Notes under the pieces: model-generated
Seen by the model: only the letters and a program-made list of their open reading frames with translations
Databases searched by the model: none
What the model was told of the DNA's origin: nothing
Shown: positions 6,742 through 14,827 of the stretch, piece after piece
How the letters are laid out: every line of letters starts with the position of its first letter
How positions within the stretch are numbered: position 1 is the first letter of the stretch
From: Oscillospiraceae bacterium
GTDB taxonomy: Bacteria > Bacillota > Clostridia > Saccharofermentanales > Saccharofermentanaceae
DNA: 19,256 bases
Reading direction: 5' to 3'
Assembly (NCBI GenBank): GCA_902803695.1
Contig: CADCQX010000174.1
Span: forward strand, 1-19,256
Position numbers and translations under genes: made by a program

Positions 6742-8397
6742 ATGTATAACGGTATAGAATATTCAAATCTTACTTTATATGATTTCATAGTCAAGTTGTC
6801 TGAATCCAGAATGGATCTTGAAGCGCTTGAATATTTCGGAAAAAAGTTTTCTTATAGAGCACTTATCAATAACATAGATAAAACTGCAAAAGCACTGGTA
6901 GCAGCAGGAGTCAAAAAGGGAGATAAGGTATCGATATGTCTTCCTAATATCCCCGAAGCTATCTATAGTTTTTATGCGATCAATAAGGTTGGAGCTATCG
7001 CAAATATGATCCATCCGATGTCTGCTGAAAATGAGATCATTCATTATCTTACAGTTTCAGAATCAGACATTATCATCGGTCTTGATCTCGTTAGCCAAAA
7101 GATAGCTAATGCCATGAAGAAGACAAACACAAAGAAACTGATCGTGGTTTCTGTTAAGGAGTCAATGCCTTTGCTTCTCGGTATCGGTTATTCCATTAAA
7201 TCGAAAAAGCCTGAGATCCCATCGTCATCAACAAGCTGGAAAGACTTCATGGCCGGAGCTGATTCCGTAAGTAACGATGATCCTGTAACCGCAACAGGAG
7301 ATGATTGCTGCGCCATTCTTTATAGCGGCGGAACAACCGGTAAGCCTAAGGGAATAATGCTCAGCAACTATAACTTCAATGCTTTGGCTGTATTAAGTAT
7401 CGAGGCGTGCAGGGGACTTGAAGAAGGAATGCGATTCTTTGCCCTGATGCCGATATTCCATGGTTTCGGACTCGGTGTAGGAATTCATTCTGCATTTGTT
7501 TTAGGCGGTGTATCTGTTATCCTTCCGTCATTTAAAGCTTCCGAATTCCATAAGCTCCTTATGAAGTACAGACCTAATCTTATTGCTGCTGTACCTGCCA
7601 TTTATGAGAGCATGTTGAAGCATAAGGACTTTTTCGCAGGCAAGGATCTGTCATTCCTGAAAGTTGTTATTTCAGGTGGTGATTCATTGTCTCTTAATAC
7701 CAAGAAGAAGGTTGATGATCTTCTTAAATCATGTAACTGTGATTCGGAAGTCCGCGAAGGTTATGGAATGACTGAAAGTGTTACCGGTTCATGCCTTCTT
7801 CCTGTAGGAATCTCCAAGCCGGGAAGCTGCGGATTCCCATATTCCGAGATGACCTATAAGATCGTAGATCCTCAGACTAACGAGGAATTACCTAGTGGCG
7901 AAGTTGGTGAGATCACTTATACCGGACCTACGATCATGATCGGTTATCTCAAAGACAAAGAAGAAACGGATAACACCATCAAAGTTGATGAACAGGGACG
8001 CCGCTGGCTTCATACAGGTGACCTTGGTTATATCGATGAGGACGGTTTTGTATATTTCAAGCAAAGACTCAAGAGAATGATCGTATCAGGCGGATACAAT
8101 ATCTATCCTCAGATCATCGAAAACGTTATCGATTCACATCCTGATGTTTTAGCCAGTGCCGTTGTAGGTGTTCCGGATACTATCATGGGTGAGATCTGTA
8201 AGGCTGTTATTGAGTTCAAGTCCCAGGACGTTGATAAAGATAAAGCTTTGGCAGAGATCAAAGATGCATGTAAGCAGAATGTAGCAAGATACGCTCTTCC
8301 AAGAGAGTATATCGCTATTGAGCACATGCCTCGTACTCTTGTAGGAAAGATAGCTTATAACGAACTTATCGCAATGTACAAAGATAAGCAGAATTAG
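6742..8397 (+). CDS. AMP-forming acyl-CoA synthetase/ligase
   Basis: Adenylate-forming (ANL superfamily) enzyme that activates a carboxylic acid with ATP and transfers it to CoA; the substrate is not predictable, with a medium- or long-chain fatty acid likely. The 551 residues contain the ordered core motifs: P-loop YSGGTTGKPKG (194-204), GYGMTES (340-346), TGDLGYIDEDG (426-436), the hinge FKQRLKRMIVSGGYNIYP (439-456) and the C-terminal catalytic lysine K536 in RTLVGK. No carrier-protein or condensation domain is attached, so this is a stand-alone ligase and not an NRPS module. GGAGGG (6732-6737) sets the start. It follows the membrane protein at 5711-6712 closely. No terminator is visible before the pyr promoter, so some read-through into the pyr leader is possible. 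Confidence 0.92.
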   Translation: MYNGIEYSNLTLYDFIVKLSESRMDLEALEYFGKKFSYRALINNIDKTAKALVAAGVKKGDKVSICLPNIPEAIYSFYAINKVGAIANMIHPMSAENEIIHYLTVSESDIIIGLDLVSQKIANAMKKTNTKKLIVVSVKESMPLLLGIGYSIKSKKPEIPSSSTSWKDFMAGADSVSNDDPVTATGDDCCAILYSGGTTGKPKGIMLSNYNFNALAVLSIEACRGLEEGMRFFALMPIFHGFGLGVGIHSAFVLGGVSVILPSFKASEFHKLLMKYRPNLIAAVPAIYESMLKHKDFFAGKDLSFLKVVISGGDSLSLNTKKKVDDLLKSCNCDSEVREGYGMTESVTGSCLLPVGISKPGSCGFPYSEMTYKIVDPQTNEELPSGEVGEITYTGPTIMIGYLKDKEETDNTIKVDEQGRRWLHTGDLGYIDEDGFVYFKQRLKRMIVSGGYNIYPQIIENVIDSHPDVLASAVVGVPDTIMGEICKAVIEFKSQDVDKDKALAEIKDACKQNVARYALPREYIAIEHMPRTLVGKIAYNELIAMYKDKQN

Positions 8398-8411
8398 AAC
8401 GAATTTTTGAG

Positions 8412-8440
8412 TTGCATTTCCTAAGGTAAAAGTCTATTCT
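8412..8440 (+). promoter_or_regulatory. pyr operon promoter
   Basis: TTGCAT (8412-8417), 17-base spacer, TATTCT (8435-8440). The predicted transcription start near 8447 coincides with the 5' end of the PyrR-binding hairpin, which supports the assignment. Confidence 0.6.
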
Positions 8441-8445
8441 ATATT

Positions 8446-8540
8446 TAATCTTTAAGTTGATCCGGTGAGGTTAGCAAGATTATTCATATGGAATATTGTG
8501 CTTATTTATGGTCGGATCATAGGGATTCGGCTATTTTTTT
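8446..8540 (+). promoter_or_regulatory. PyrR-responsive transcription attenuator (pyr leader)
   Basis: Three competing structures can be drawn. (1) Anti-antiterminator and PyrR site: lower stem TAATCTT (8446-8452)/AAGATTA (8476-8482), 5' bulge TAA, then GTTGA-(bulged T)-CC (8456-8463)/GGTTAGC (8469-8475) around loop GGTGA. This fits the PyrR consensus ARUCCNGNGAGGYU, including the bulged U. (2) Antiterminator: TGATCCGGT (8458-8466) pairs with GTCGGATCA (8511-8519). (3) Terminator: 8508-8518 pairs with 8524-8534, followed by a T-run (8534-8540). UMP-bound PyrR would stabilise structure 1, release the terminator and reduce expression when pyrimidines are plentiful. Confidence 0.9.
8508..8540 (+). 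terminator. Attenuator terminator upstream of pyrR
   Basis: Stem of about 11 pairs, GGTCGGATC/GATTCGGCT core with three G-U pairs, plus flanking T-A and A-T pairs, loop ATAGG, and a run of seven T. It lies 22 bases before the pyrR start. Its left arm is shared with the antiterminator, so termination is conditional. Confidence 0.85.
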
Positions 8541-8562
8541 ATCTTCGGGAAGGAGTTTTATC

Positions 8563-9114
8563 ATGAAAAACATCATAACTAAAGCAACTCTGATGGACGA
8601 AGCCAATATGAGACGCGCAATAATGCGTATTTCCCACGAGGTTATCGAGAAGAATGACGGACTGGAAGATGTTTGTCTTATCGGTATCCAAAGAAGGGGA
8701 GTCCCAATGGCAAAACAGATAAGAGACAATCTGAAATCCGTAGAAGGCATAGATGTTCCGATCGGAATCCTGGACATAACATTCTACAGAGATGATCTTT
8801 CAAAGCTAAATGCTCATCCGGTAGTAAACGGAACTCACATTCCATTTGATATCAACAATAAAAAGATCGTGTTGGTCGATGACGTTTTATATACGGGAAG
8901 AACCGTTAGGTCAGCGATCGATGCGATTTTTGATATGGGAAGGCCTGCTTCGATCGAACTGGCAATCCTTATAGACAGAGGTCACAGAGAACTGCCTATC
9001 AGGGCAGATTTCATAGGAAAGAATGTTCCTACATCGAAACACGAACTTATCTCGGTTCAGTTTGAAGAGGTAGACGGACAAAATCAGGTTCTGCTTTGCG
9101 AGGAGGATAACTAA
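8563..9114 (+). CDS. pyrR: PyrR, pyr operon attenuation regulator/uracil phosphoribosyltransferase
   Basis: RNA-binding regulator that binds the pyr leader with UMP and promotes termination; it usually keeps weak uracil phosphoribosyltransferase activity. The product of 183 residues is of standard length. The PRPP loop VLVDDVLYTGRTVR (103-116) and the downstream IDRGHRELPIRADFIGKNVPTS (137-158) are highly characteristic of PyrR. The frame is open further upstream to 8488, but that start would place coding sequence across the attenuator terminator; ATG 8563 has AGGAG (8551-8555) and is chosen. It is the first gene of the operon, and its stop is immediately followed by the pyrB start. Control is autoregulatory through the leader at 8446-8540. 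Confidence 0.97.
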   Translation: MKNIITKATLMDEANMRRAIMRISHEVIEKNDGLEDVCLIGIQRRGVPMAKQIRDNLKSVEGIDVPIGILDITFYRDDLSKLNAHPVVNGTHIPFDINNKKIVLVDDVLYTGRTVRSAIDAIFDMGRPASIELAILIDRGHRELPIRADFIGKNVPTSKHELISVQFEEVDGQNQVLLCEEDN

Positions 9115-10044
9115 ATGGGACTTAAGAACAAAGACCTTTTGGGTCTTAAACAGCTTACGGCAGAAGAGATCATGGAGATCCTCGATACTGCCAAGACTAT
9201 GAAGATGGTCTTAACATCAGGAAATAAAAAGACCAGTCATCTTCAGGGAAAATCAGTAATTACTCTCTTCTACGAAAACAGTACCAGAACAAGACTTTCA
9301 TTCGAGCTTGCTTCAAAGTATATGGGTTCGGCAAGTGCAAACATCTCAGCAACGGGAAGTTCTGTTGCAAAGGGTGAATCACTTCTTGATACTGCAAGAA
9401 CGATCGACATGATGGCAACAGACATCATCATCATGAGACACAGTCACTCAGGAGCTCCGCACTTTATCGCTCCACATCTTAACGCTTCAGTCGTTAACGC
9501 AGGTGACGGAATGAACGAGCATCCGACCCAGGCACTTCTTGATATGTTCACGATCTACGAAAAGCTCGGAAGTCTTGAAGGAAAGAAGATCGCTATCTGT
9601 GGTGATATCTACCACAGCCGAGTTGTAAGAAGCAATGCGATCGGTATGAAGAAACTCGGTGCAGACGTTAGTATCTACGGTCCTAAGACAATGATGCCTG
9701 TAGGTATCGAAAACTTAGGCTGCAGAGTTGCAGACAATGTAGCAGATTGCGTAAAAGATTGTGATGCGGTAATGGGTCTTAGAGTTCAGCTCGAAAGACA
9801 GCATAAATCACTTTTCCCGTCAGTAGCAGAATACTCCAAGTTCTATGCGATCACACCTGAGATGCTCGAACTTGCTAAGCCGGGCGCTCTACTGATGCAT
9901 CCGGGTCCTTGTAATCACGGTGTTGAACTTCCGACTGCTGTTTATGACTGTGATCAGTCAGTTATCAACGAGCAGGTTACAAACGGTGTAGCTGTCAGAA
10001 TGGCAGTTCTTTACTTACTTATGGCAAGGAGAAATCAGATATGA
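9115..10044 (+). CDS. pyrB: Aspartate carbamoyltransferase catalytic subunit
   Basis: Condenses carbamoyl phosphate with aspartate to N-carbamoyl-aspartate, the first committed pyrimidine step. The 309 residues carry the carbamoyl-phosphate site STRTR (56-60), the K86 loop (SVAKGES), HPTQ (136-139), HSR (167-169) and HPGP (262-265). After HPGP the sequence reads CNHGVEL where most relatives have xNRGVE. No regulatory pyrI lies nearby, so it is probably an unregulated trimer as in Bacillus. GGAGG-type ribosome site lies inside the pyrR end, and the start directly abuts the pyrR stop; the 3' end overlaps pyrC by four bases (ATGA). Confidence 0.97.
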   Translation: MGLKNKDLLGLKQLTAEEIMEILDTAKTMKMVLTSGNKKTSHLQGKSVITLFYENSTRTRLSFELASKYMGSASANISATGSSVAKGESLLDTARTIDMMATDIIIMRHSHSGAPHFIAPHLNASVVNAGDGMNEHPTQALLDMFTIYEKLGSLEGKKIAICGDIYHSRVVRSNAIGMKKLGADVSIYGPKTMMPVGIENLGCRVADNVADCVKDCDAVMGLRVQLERQHKSLFPSVAEYSKFYAITPEMLELAKPGALLMHPGPCNHGVELPTAVYDCDQSVINEQVTNGVAVRMAVLYLLMARRNQI

Positions 10045-11297
10045 AGATAGTTTTGGAAAATGCGAAGCTTTATAACGGCAAAAAGGAAGATCTGTTCATA
10101 GAAGATGGAGTTTTCGCGAATGCGTTTGATAAGAAAGATGCTGATAAGACATATGATCTTTCTGGTAAGACAATATTCCCGGGTCTTGTTGATATGCATT
10201 GTCACTTAAGAGAGCCTGGTTACGAATATAGAGAGACGATCCTTACAGGAACGATGAGTGCTGCAAAGGGCGGTTACACATCTGTTTGCCCGATGCCTAA
10301 CACTAATCCGGTCTGCGATAATGCAGCTGTAGTAAACGGTATCCTCAAAAAGGCAAAAGAAGCAGGATATGCCAGAGTCTATCCTATCGGTGCCTGCAGT
10401 AAAGACCTTGACGGTAAGCTTCTTGCAGAGATCGGACTTATGAAGGAAGCAGGTATTGTAGCTGTCTCTGATGATGGTAAGCCTATCGCTACTGCCGAAC
10501 TTCTTAGAAAAGTTATGGAGTATTCTTCAGACTTTGATATTCCGGTACTTAATCACTGTGAAGAAAAGACTATTTCAGACGGCTGCATGAACGAAGGTAC
10601 GGTTTCTACTTGCCTCGGATTAAGAGGAATCCCGACAGCTGCAGAAGATATCATGATCGCTCGTGACATCATCATGGCTGAATATCTTGATATCCCGATC
10701 CATATCTGCCACGTTTCGACTAAGGGCGGAGTCAGAATGGTAAGAGAAGCTAAGGCAAGGGGAGTAAAGGTTACATGCGAGACATGTCCTCATTACTTCA
10801 CTTTGACCGATGATTGCTGCGAGACTTATGACAGCAACTTTAAGATGCACCCGCCGCTTAGGACAAAGGAGCACCTTGAGGCAGTTATCGAGGGTATCAA
10901 AGACGGTACTATCGATGCGATCGCTACAGATCATGCGCCTCATCATGTGGATGAAAAGTGTGTTGAATTCCAGATCGCCAATAATGGTATCGTCGGATTT
11001 GAGACTGCTTTCGCTCTCGGTTATACTTATCTCGTAAAGCCGGGTCATATAACAATCGACAGACTCGTAGAACTCATGTGCTTCAACCCGTCTAAGATCC
11101 TTAAGCTCGGAAGAGGCGGACTTGAAGTAGGTGATGATGCGGATCTGGCAGTCTTTGACCTTGAGAACGAGTTTGTTTTCGATAAGAATAAGATGCTTAC
11201 CAAGGGAAGAAATACTCCGTATGACGGATTTAAGCTCTATGGTGAGACATACCTGACGATCATGGGAGGAAAAGTAACATATGAAAAACTTTGCTGA
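10041..11297 (+). CDS. pyrC: Dihydroorotase, class I
   Basis: Zinc amidohydrolase that cyclises carbamoyl-aspartate to dihydroorotate. At 418 residues it has the class I length. Metal ligands can be assigned by motif: H53 and H55 in DMHCHLREPG, the aspartate pair D144/D145 in AVSDDGK (class I enzymes use an Asp instead of a carboxylated lysine), H172 (LNHCEE), H224 (HICHVST) and D297 (ATDHAPHH). MPNTNP (85-90) is the conserved substrate-binding segment. It overlaps pyrB by 4 bases and pyrF by 17 bases, so translation is probably coupled through the operon. Confidence 0.97.
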   Translation: MKIVLENAKLYNGKKEDLFIEDGVFANAFDKKDADKTYDLSGKTIFPGLVDMHCHLREPGYEYRETILTGTMSAAKGGYTSVCPMPNTNPVCDNAAVVNGILKKAKEAGYARVYPIGACSKDLDGKLLAEIGLMKEAGIVAVSDDGKPIATAELLRKVMEYSSDFDIPVLNHCEEKTISDGCMNEGTVSTCLGLRGIPTAAEDIMIARDIIMAEYLDIPIHICHVSTKGGVRMVREAKARGVKVTCETCPHYFTLTDDCCETYDSNFKMHPPLRTKEHLEAVIEGIKDGTIDAIATDHAPHHVDEKCVEFQIANNGIVGFETAFALGYTYLVKPGHITIDRLVELMCFNPSKILKLGRGGLEVGDDADLAVFDLENEFVFDKNKMLTKGRNTPYDGFKLYGETYLTIMGGKVTYEKLC

Positions 11298-12228
11298 TCT
11301 TTTGTGCGGCAAGATCGCCGAGATGAATAACCCGACTGTAATGGGTCTTGATCCTAAACTTGAATATATTCCTCAGTTCATTATCGATGAAGCTAAGGAG
11401 AACTTTCCTGATGACGAGGAGATGGCTGCATGCGAAGCTATCTTCGAGTTCAATAAAGCTCTGATCGACGCGGTATGTGATATCATTCCTGCTATCAAAC
11501 CGCAGATAGCTTATTACGAGATGTATGGTATCTGCGGACTTGAGGCTTTCCTTGAGACAGTTGATTATGCCAAGTCCAAGGGAATGGTCGTAATTGCAGA
11601 TGCTAAGCGCAACGATATCGGAACAACAGCTACTGCTTATGCAAAGGCTTTGATCGGTGAGACGGAATTCCTGGATTCAACGAAACCTGTTGTGGATTCC
11701 GATGCCGTTACAGTTAACGGATATCTTGGAACTGACGGTATCAAGCCGTTTACGGATATCTGTAAGGAAGGCGGCAAGGGTATCTTCACTCTCGTCAGAA
11801 CATCAAATCCTTCAGCCGGTGATCTTCAGGATCTCGAGCTCAAGGACGGAAGAAAAGTATACGAAGCAATGGCTGATATGGTCAATGAATGGGGAAAGGA
11901 TCTCGTCGGCGAATGCGGATTCTCATCCGTAGGTGCCGTTGTAGGTGCTACATGGCCTGAGCAGGCTGTAGATGTACGTAAGAGAATGCCTAAGACTTTG
12001 ATCCTCGTTCCTGGATACGGAGCTCAGGGCGCAGGCGCTGATGCTGCAGTTGCATCATTTACTGCTGACGGTAAGGGTTCCATCGTTAACGCTTCCAGAA
12101 GTCTCATGTGTGCATGGAAGAAGCGTGAGGATCTCGAGCCTAAGGATTTTGCAAAGGCAACAAGAGACGAAGCTATCGACATGAGAGACAAGCTCAATGC
12201 CGCTTTAAAGGATCGTAAGTACGTATGA
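11281..12228 (+). CDS. pyrF: Orotidine-5'-phosphate decarboxylase, long form
   Basis: Final step of UMP synthesis, decarboxylating OMP. At 315 residues it belongs to the longer PyrF subfamily (N-terminus MGLDPKLEYIP) rather than the ~235-residue Bacillus type. The catalytic Lys-Asp-Lys-Asp set is visible as K73 (AIKPQ) and D107, K109 and D112 in DAKRNDIG. Phosphate binding is by PGYGAQGAG (244-252) and R273 (NASRS). The start lies inside pyrC behind GGGAGG (11263-11268), giving a 17-base out-of-frame overlap; the 3' end overlaps pyrK by four bases (ATGA). Confidence 0.97.
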   Translation: MKNFADLLCGKIAEMNNPTVMGLDPKLEYIPQFIIDEAKENFPDDEEMAACEAIFEFNKALIDAVCDIIPAIKPQIAYYEMYGICGLEAFLETVDYAKSKGMVVIADAKRNDIGTTATAYAKALIGETEFLDSTKPVVDSDAVTVNGYLGTDGIKPFTDICKEGGKGIFTLVRTSNPSAGDLQDLELKDGRKVYEAMADMVNEWGKDLVGECGFSSVGAVVGATWPEQAVDVRKRMPKTLILVPGYGAQGAGADAAVASFTADGKGSIVNASRSLMCAWKKREDLEPKDFAKATRDEAIDMRDKLNAALKDRKYV

Positions 12229-12989
12229 AAAAAGAATACTCATGTAAAGTAATCTCGAAAAATATGCTCAACTGCGACACTGCTTATCTCACGATAAAGT
12301 GTCCTGATATCGCGTCTTCAGCTGTTCCGGGACAGTTCGTCAATATCTCTTGTTCGCGTTTTCTTAAAAGACCTTTCGGTATCGCTTCAGTAGATAAAGC
12401 AAACGGAACATTTGATATAGGTGTCAAGGTTGTAGGTAAGGGTACGGTTGAGATCGCTGCTTTTGAGGAAGGTCAGGATGTTGAAGTTTTAGGACCTCTC
12501 GGTAATGGTTTTACTTTTGATGCTTCCAAGAACTACATTCTTGTTGCAGGCGGAACCGGAGTATTTCCTATCAATTTCGCTTCACAGTATCTTCGCGAAA
12601 AAAATATCAACTTCAAAGTTGTCGAGGGTTTTCGAAATGCATCACAGGTTGTATTAAATGAACCTGATTATGTTCTTTGCACTGATGCAGGTGATATTGG
12701 TATCAAGGGAACATGCATCGCGGGTCTTGATACACTGGATGAGGACTTTGTAAAAGATTCAATCCTTTGCTGTGTAGGACCTCTTCCTATGATGAAGGCA
12801 TGCGGCAACTGGGCTACAGAAAAGGGAATCCCTTCATACGTTTCCATGGAACAGAGAATGGGCTGCGGAATCGGAATCTGTCTCGTCTGTGTATGTAAGC
12901 TCAAGGCTGAAGCAAACGGAGAGGAATTTAAGCACGTCCGTTGTTGTAAAGAAGGACCTGTATTCCCGTTCGAGGAGGTGATCTTCTGA
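12225..12989 (+). CDS. pyrK: Dihydroorotate dehydrogenase B, electron transfer subunit
   Basis: Flavin/iron-sulfur partner that lets class 1B dihydroorotate dehydrogenase use NAD+ as acceptor. In the 254 residues the FAD-binding RPFGIASVD (49-57), GPLGNGF (90-96) and nucleotide-binding AGGTGVFP (108-115) precede a C-terminal [2Fe-2S] site with C214, C219 and C222 in MGCGIGICLVC and a fourth ligand at C240 or C241 before EGPVF. Its stop and the pyrD start share one base (TGATG), consistent with equimolar synthesis of the PyrK2-PyrD2 complex. Confidence 0.96.
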   Translation: MKKEYSCKVISKNMLNCDTAYLTIKCPDIASSAVPGQFVNISCSRFLKRPFGIASVDKANGTFDIGVKVVGKGTVEIAAFEEGQDVEVLGPLGNGFTFDASKNYILVAGGTGVFPINFASQYLREKNINFKVVEGFRNASQVVLNEPDYVLCTDAGDIGIKGTCIAGLDTLDEDFVKDSILCCVGPLPMMKACGNWATEKGIPSYVSMEQRMGCGIGICLVCVCKLKAEANGEEFKHVRCCKEGPVFPFEEVIF

Positions 12990-13903
12990 TGGGTTCCATT
13001 AATGTAAAAGTCGGAAGGGTTGATCTTAAAAGCCCGTTGATCCTTGCTTCGGGAACATGTAATTTCGGACATGAACTATCTGAATATTACGATCTTTCCA
13101 TCCTTGGAGGTCTATCTTCAAAAGGTCTTACCATCAAGCCGAGACAGGGAAATGAAGGTTGCCGTGTAGCTGAGACTGCTTCCGGTATGCTGAATTCCGT
13201 CGGTCTTCAAAATCCCGGTGTTGATTATTTCATCGAAAACGATCTCGACTATATGAGATCACTTAATACAGGCGTCATCGTTAACGCAGCAGGTCATTCT
13301 TTTGAAGACTATATCGCAATGGTTCAAAAACTCGATGCTCATAAAGATAAGATCGATGCTCTCGAGATCAATCTTTCATGTCCTAACGTTAAGGCAGGAT
13401 GCATGACTTTGGGTGCTGATCCTGTACAGGTAAAAGAGATCGTATCTTTGATGCGTAAAGAAACAGATCTTCCTTTGTGGATCAAACTGACTCCTAACGT
13501 CACTGATATCAAGGCTGTGGCTCTTGCAGCACAGGAGGGAGGAGCTGACGCAGTTGTTCTTATCAATACGCTTCTCGGAATGGTAATAAATATTAAGACC
13601 CGAAGACCTATACTCCATAACAATACAGGCGGATATTCAGGTCCTGCGATCAAGCCTATCGCTATCAGAATGGTAGCTGAATGTTCCAAAGTTTTGGATA
13701 TCCCGATTATCGGTTGTGGCGGTGTCATGAGTTATGAGGATGTTATCGAATTCATGATCGCAGGTGCATCAGCTGTTGAGATCGGAACAGGTTCTCTCAT
13801 ACATCCGACTTTGCCGGTCAATATAACAGAGGATCTGATAAAATATACCGAGGAGAATAACATTGATCTTAAGGATCTTACAGGTACTCTTGAACTCTGG
13901 TAA
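12989..13903 (+). CDS. pyrD: Dihydroorotate dehydrogenase B, catalytic subunit
   Basis: FMN enzyme oxidising dihydroorotate to orotate, class 1B as shown by the adjacent pyrK and by catalytic C131 in NLSCPNVK (128-135) where membrane-linked class 2 enzymes have serine. Other visible elements: SKGLT (44-48), MLNSVGLQNPG (67-77), WIKLTPNVTD (164-173), the phosphate-binding GCGGV (242-246) and GTGS (266-269). Length of 304 residues is normal. The start overlaps pyrK by one base, with GAGGAGG (12972-12978) as ribosome site. Confidence 0.97.
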   Translation: MGSINVKVGRVDLKSPLILASGTCNFGHELSEYYDLSILGGLSSKGLTIKPRQGNEGCRVAETASGMLNSVGLQNPGVDYFIENDLDYMRSLNTGVIVNAAGHSFEDYIAMVQKLDAHKDKIDALEINLSCPNVKAGCMTLGADPVQVKEIVSLMRKETDLPLWIKLTPNVTDIKAVALAAQEGGADAVVLINTLLGMVINIKTRRPILHNNTGGYSGPAIKPIAIRMVAECSKVLDIPIIGCGGVMSYEDVIEFMIAGASAVEIGTGSLIHPTLPVNITEDLIKYTEENNIDLKDLTGTLELW

Positions 13904-13926
13904 TAAATTTATGAGGTGAATATATT

Positions 13927-14781
13927 ATGGCAAATCAAGTAATCGAAGCACTTTTTAAGACGAATGCAGTTCGCGTAGCTCCTGAGGAGACACCATTCTG
14001 GTATACATCAGGTACACTCGGACCTTTCTACATCAATACTCATTTCATCATCAGAGATGAAGCTACTGCAAATGATATCCTTAAGAAGATCGAGACTTAT
14101 ATTGCAGAAGATAAGACTACTTTCCCAAAGAAGATATTCCTTGATCTTCTTAAGATCTACGAAGAATCTGAAACATTTAAGATGATCACAGATCTTATCA
14201 CTCAGAAGCTTTCTGAGTATGATTTTGATTATATCTCCGGTGGCGAGAGAAGAGATTTCTTCTTCTCGATCCTTCCGTCATACTTCCTTGCAAAGCCTCA
14301 TCTTTCTATCTTCAAGGATGGCAGCTCAGTTTATTCGACAGAGAACTTCGAGATCACAAAGAATTCTTCTGATGTTGATCTTAAGGGACTTAAGGCTATC
14401 CACGTAGCAGACCTTATAACAGAAGCATCTTCCTATGTACGTGCATGGATCCCTGCTATCAGAGGTCTCGGAAGTGAGATAACAGATACAGTAGCTGTAA
14501 TCGACAGACATCAGAATGGTGAAGCTAATCTTAAGGAACTCGGTGTTTCTATGACAACTTTCGCAGGAATCGACAAGAGCCTTTTTGATGAGGCTATCGA
14601 GCTTGGTGCTATCAACCAGCAGCAGTATGACCTTACAATGAAGTTCCTCGCTGATCCTTCAGAATATATGACTTCTTTCCTTAAGGATCATCCGAACTTT
14701 ATCAAAGAGCAGATCGCTTTGGGCGGCAAGGCTAAGGAAAGAGCTGAGCTTGCTATCTCCAAGGGCTTCGCCAGTGTTTAA
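13927..14781 (+). CDS. pyrE: Divergent, long orotate phosphoribosyltransferase-like protein
   Basis: Occupies the pyrE place at the end of the operon, where an enzyme adding ribose-5-phosphate from PRPP to orotate is needed. The N-terminus (FWYTSGTLGPFYINTHF, 24-40) resembles the OPRT substrate segment and ISGGERRDFFFS (103-114) its middle part. However, it has 284 residues against about 210 for typical PyrE, and the PRPP loop is degenerate: HVADLITEASS (159-169) where OPRTs have VxDDVxTxGxS, so the first acidic residue and the Gly are lost. The C-terminal ~90 residues are extra. The ribosome site is GAGGTG (13911-13916). It could be a distinct but active OPRT subfamily, or a paralogue with another role; the first seems more likely from context. 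Confidence 0.78.
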   Translation: MANQVIEALFKTNAVRVAPEETPFWYTSGTLGPFYINTHFIIRDEATANDILKKIETYIAEDKTTFPKKIFLDLLKIYEESETFKMITDLITQKLSEYDFDYISGGERRDFFFSILPSYFLAKPHLSIFKDGSSVYSTENFEITKNSSDVDLKGLKAIHVADLITEASSYVRAWIPAIRGLGSEITDTVAVIDRHQNGEANLKELGVSMTTFAGIDKSLFDEAIELGAINQQQYDLTMKFLADPSEYMTSFLKDHPNFIKEQIALGGKAKERAELAISKGFASV

Positions 14782-14827
14782 GCGTGGAAGAAAACAACAA
14801 AGATCCAAAAGAGCGCCGATCCCGGTA

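Noticed and set aside
8488..8562. Upstream in-frame start for pyrR that would add 25 residues
   Set aside because: It would run through the attenuator terminator, lacks a ribosome site and has no match to PyrR; ATG 8563 has a proper AGGAG.
10620..11312. Long minus-strand open frame of 230 codons inside pyrC
   Set aside because: It is antisense to a clear dihydroorotase, has no recognisable motifs and no ribosome site or promoter; it is a shadow of codon bias.
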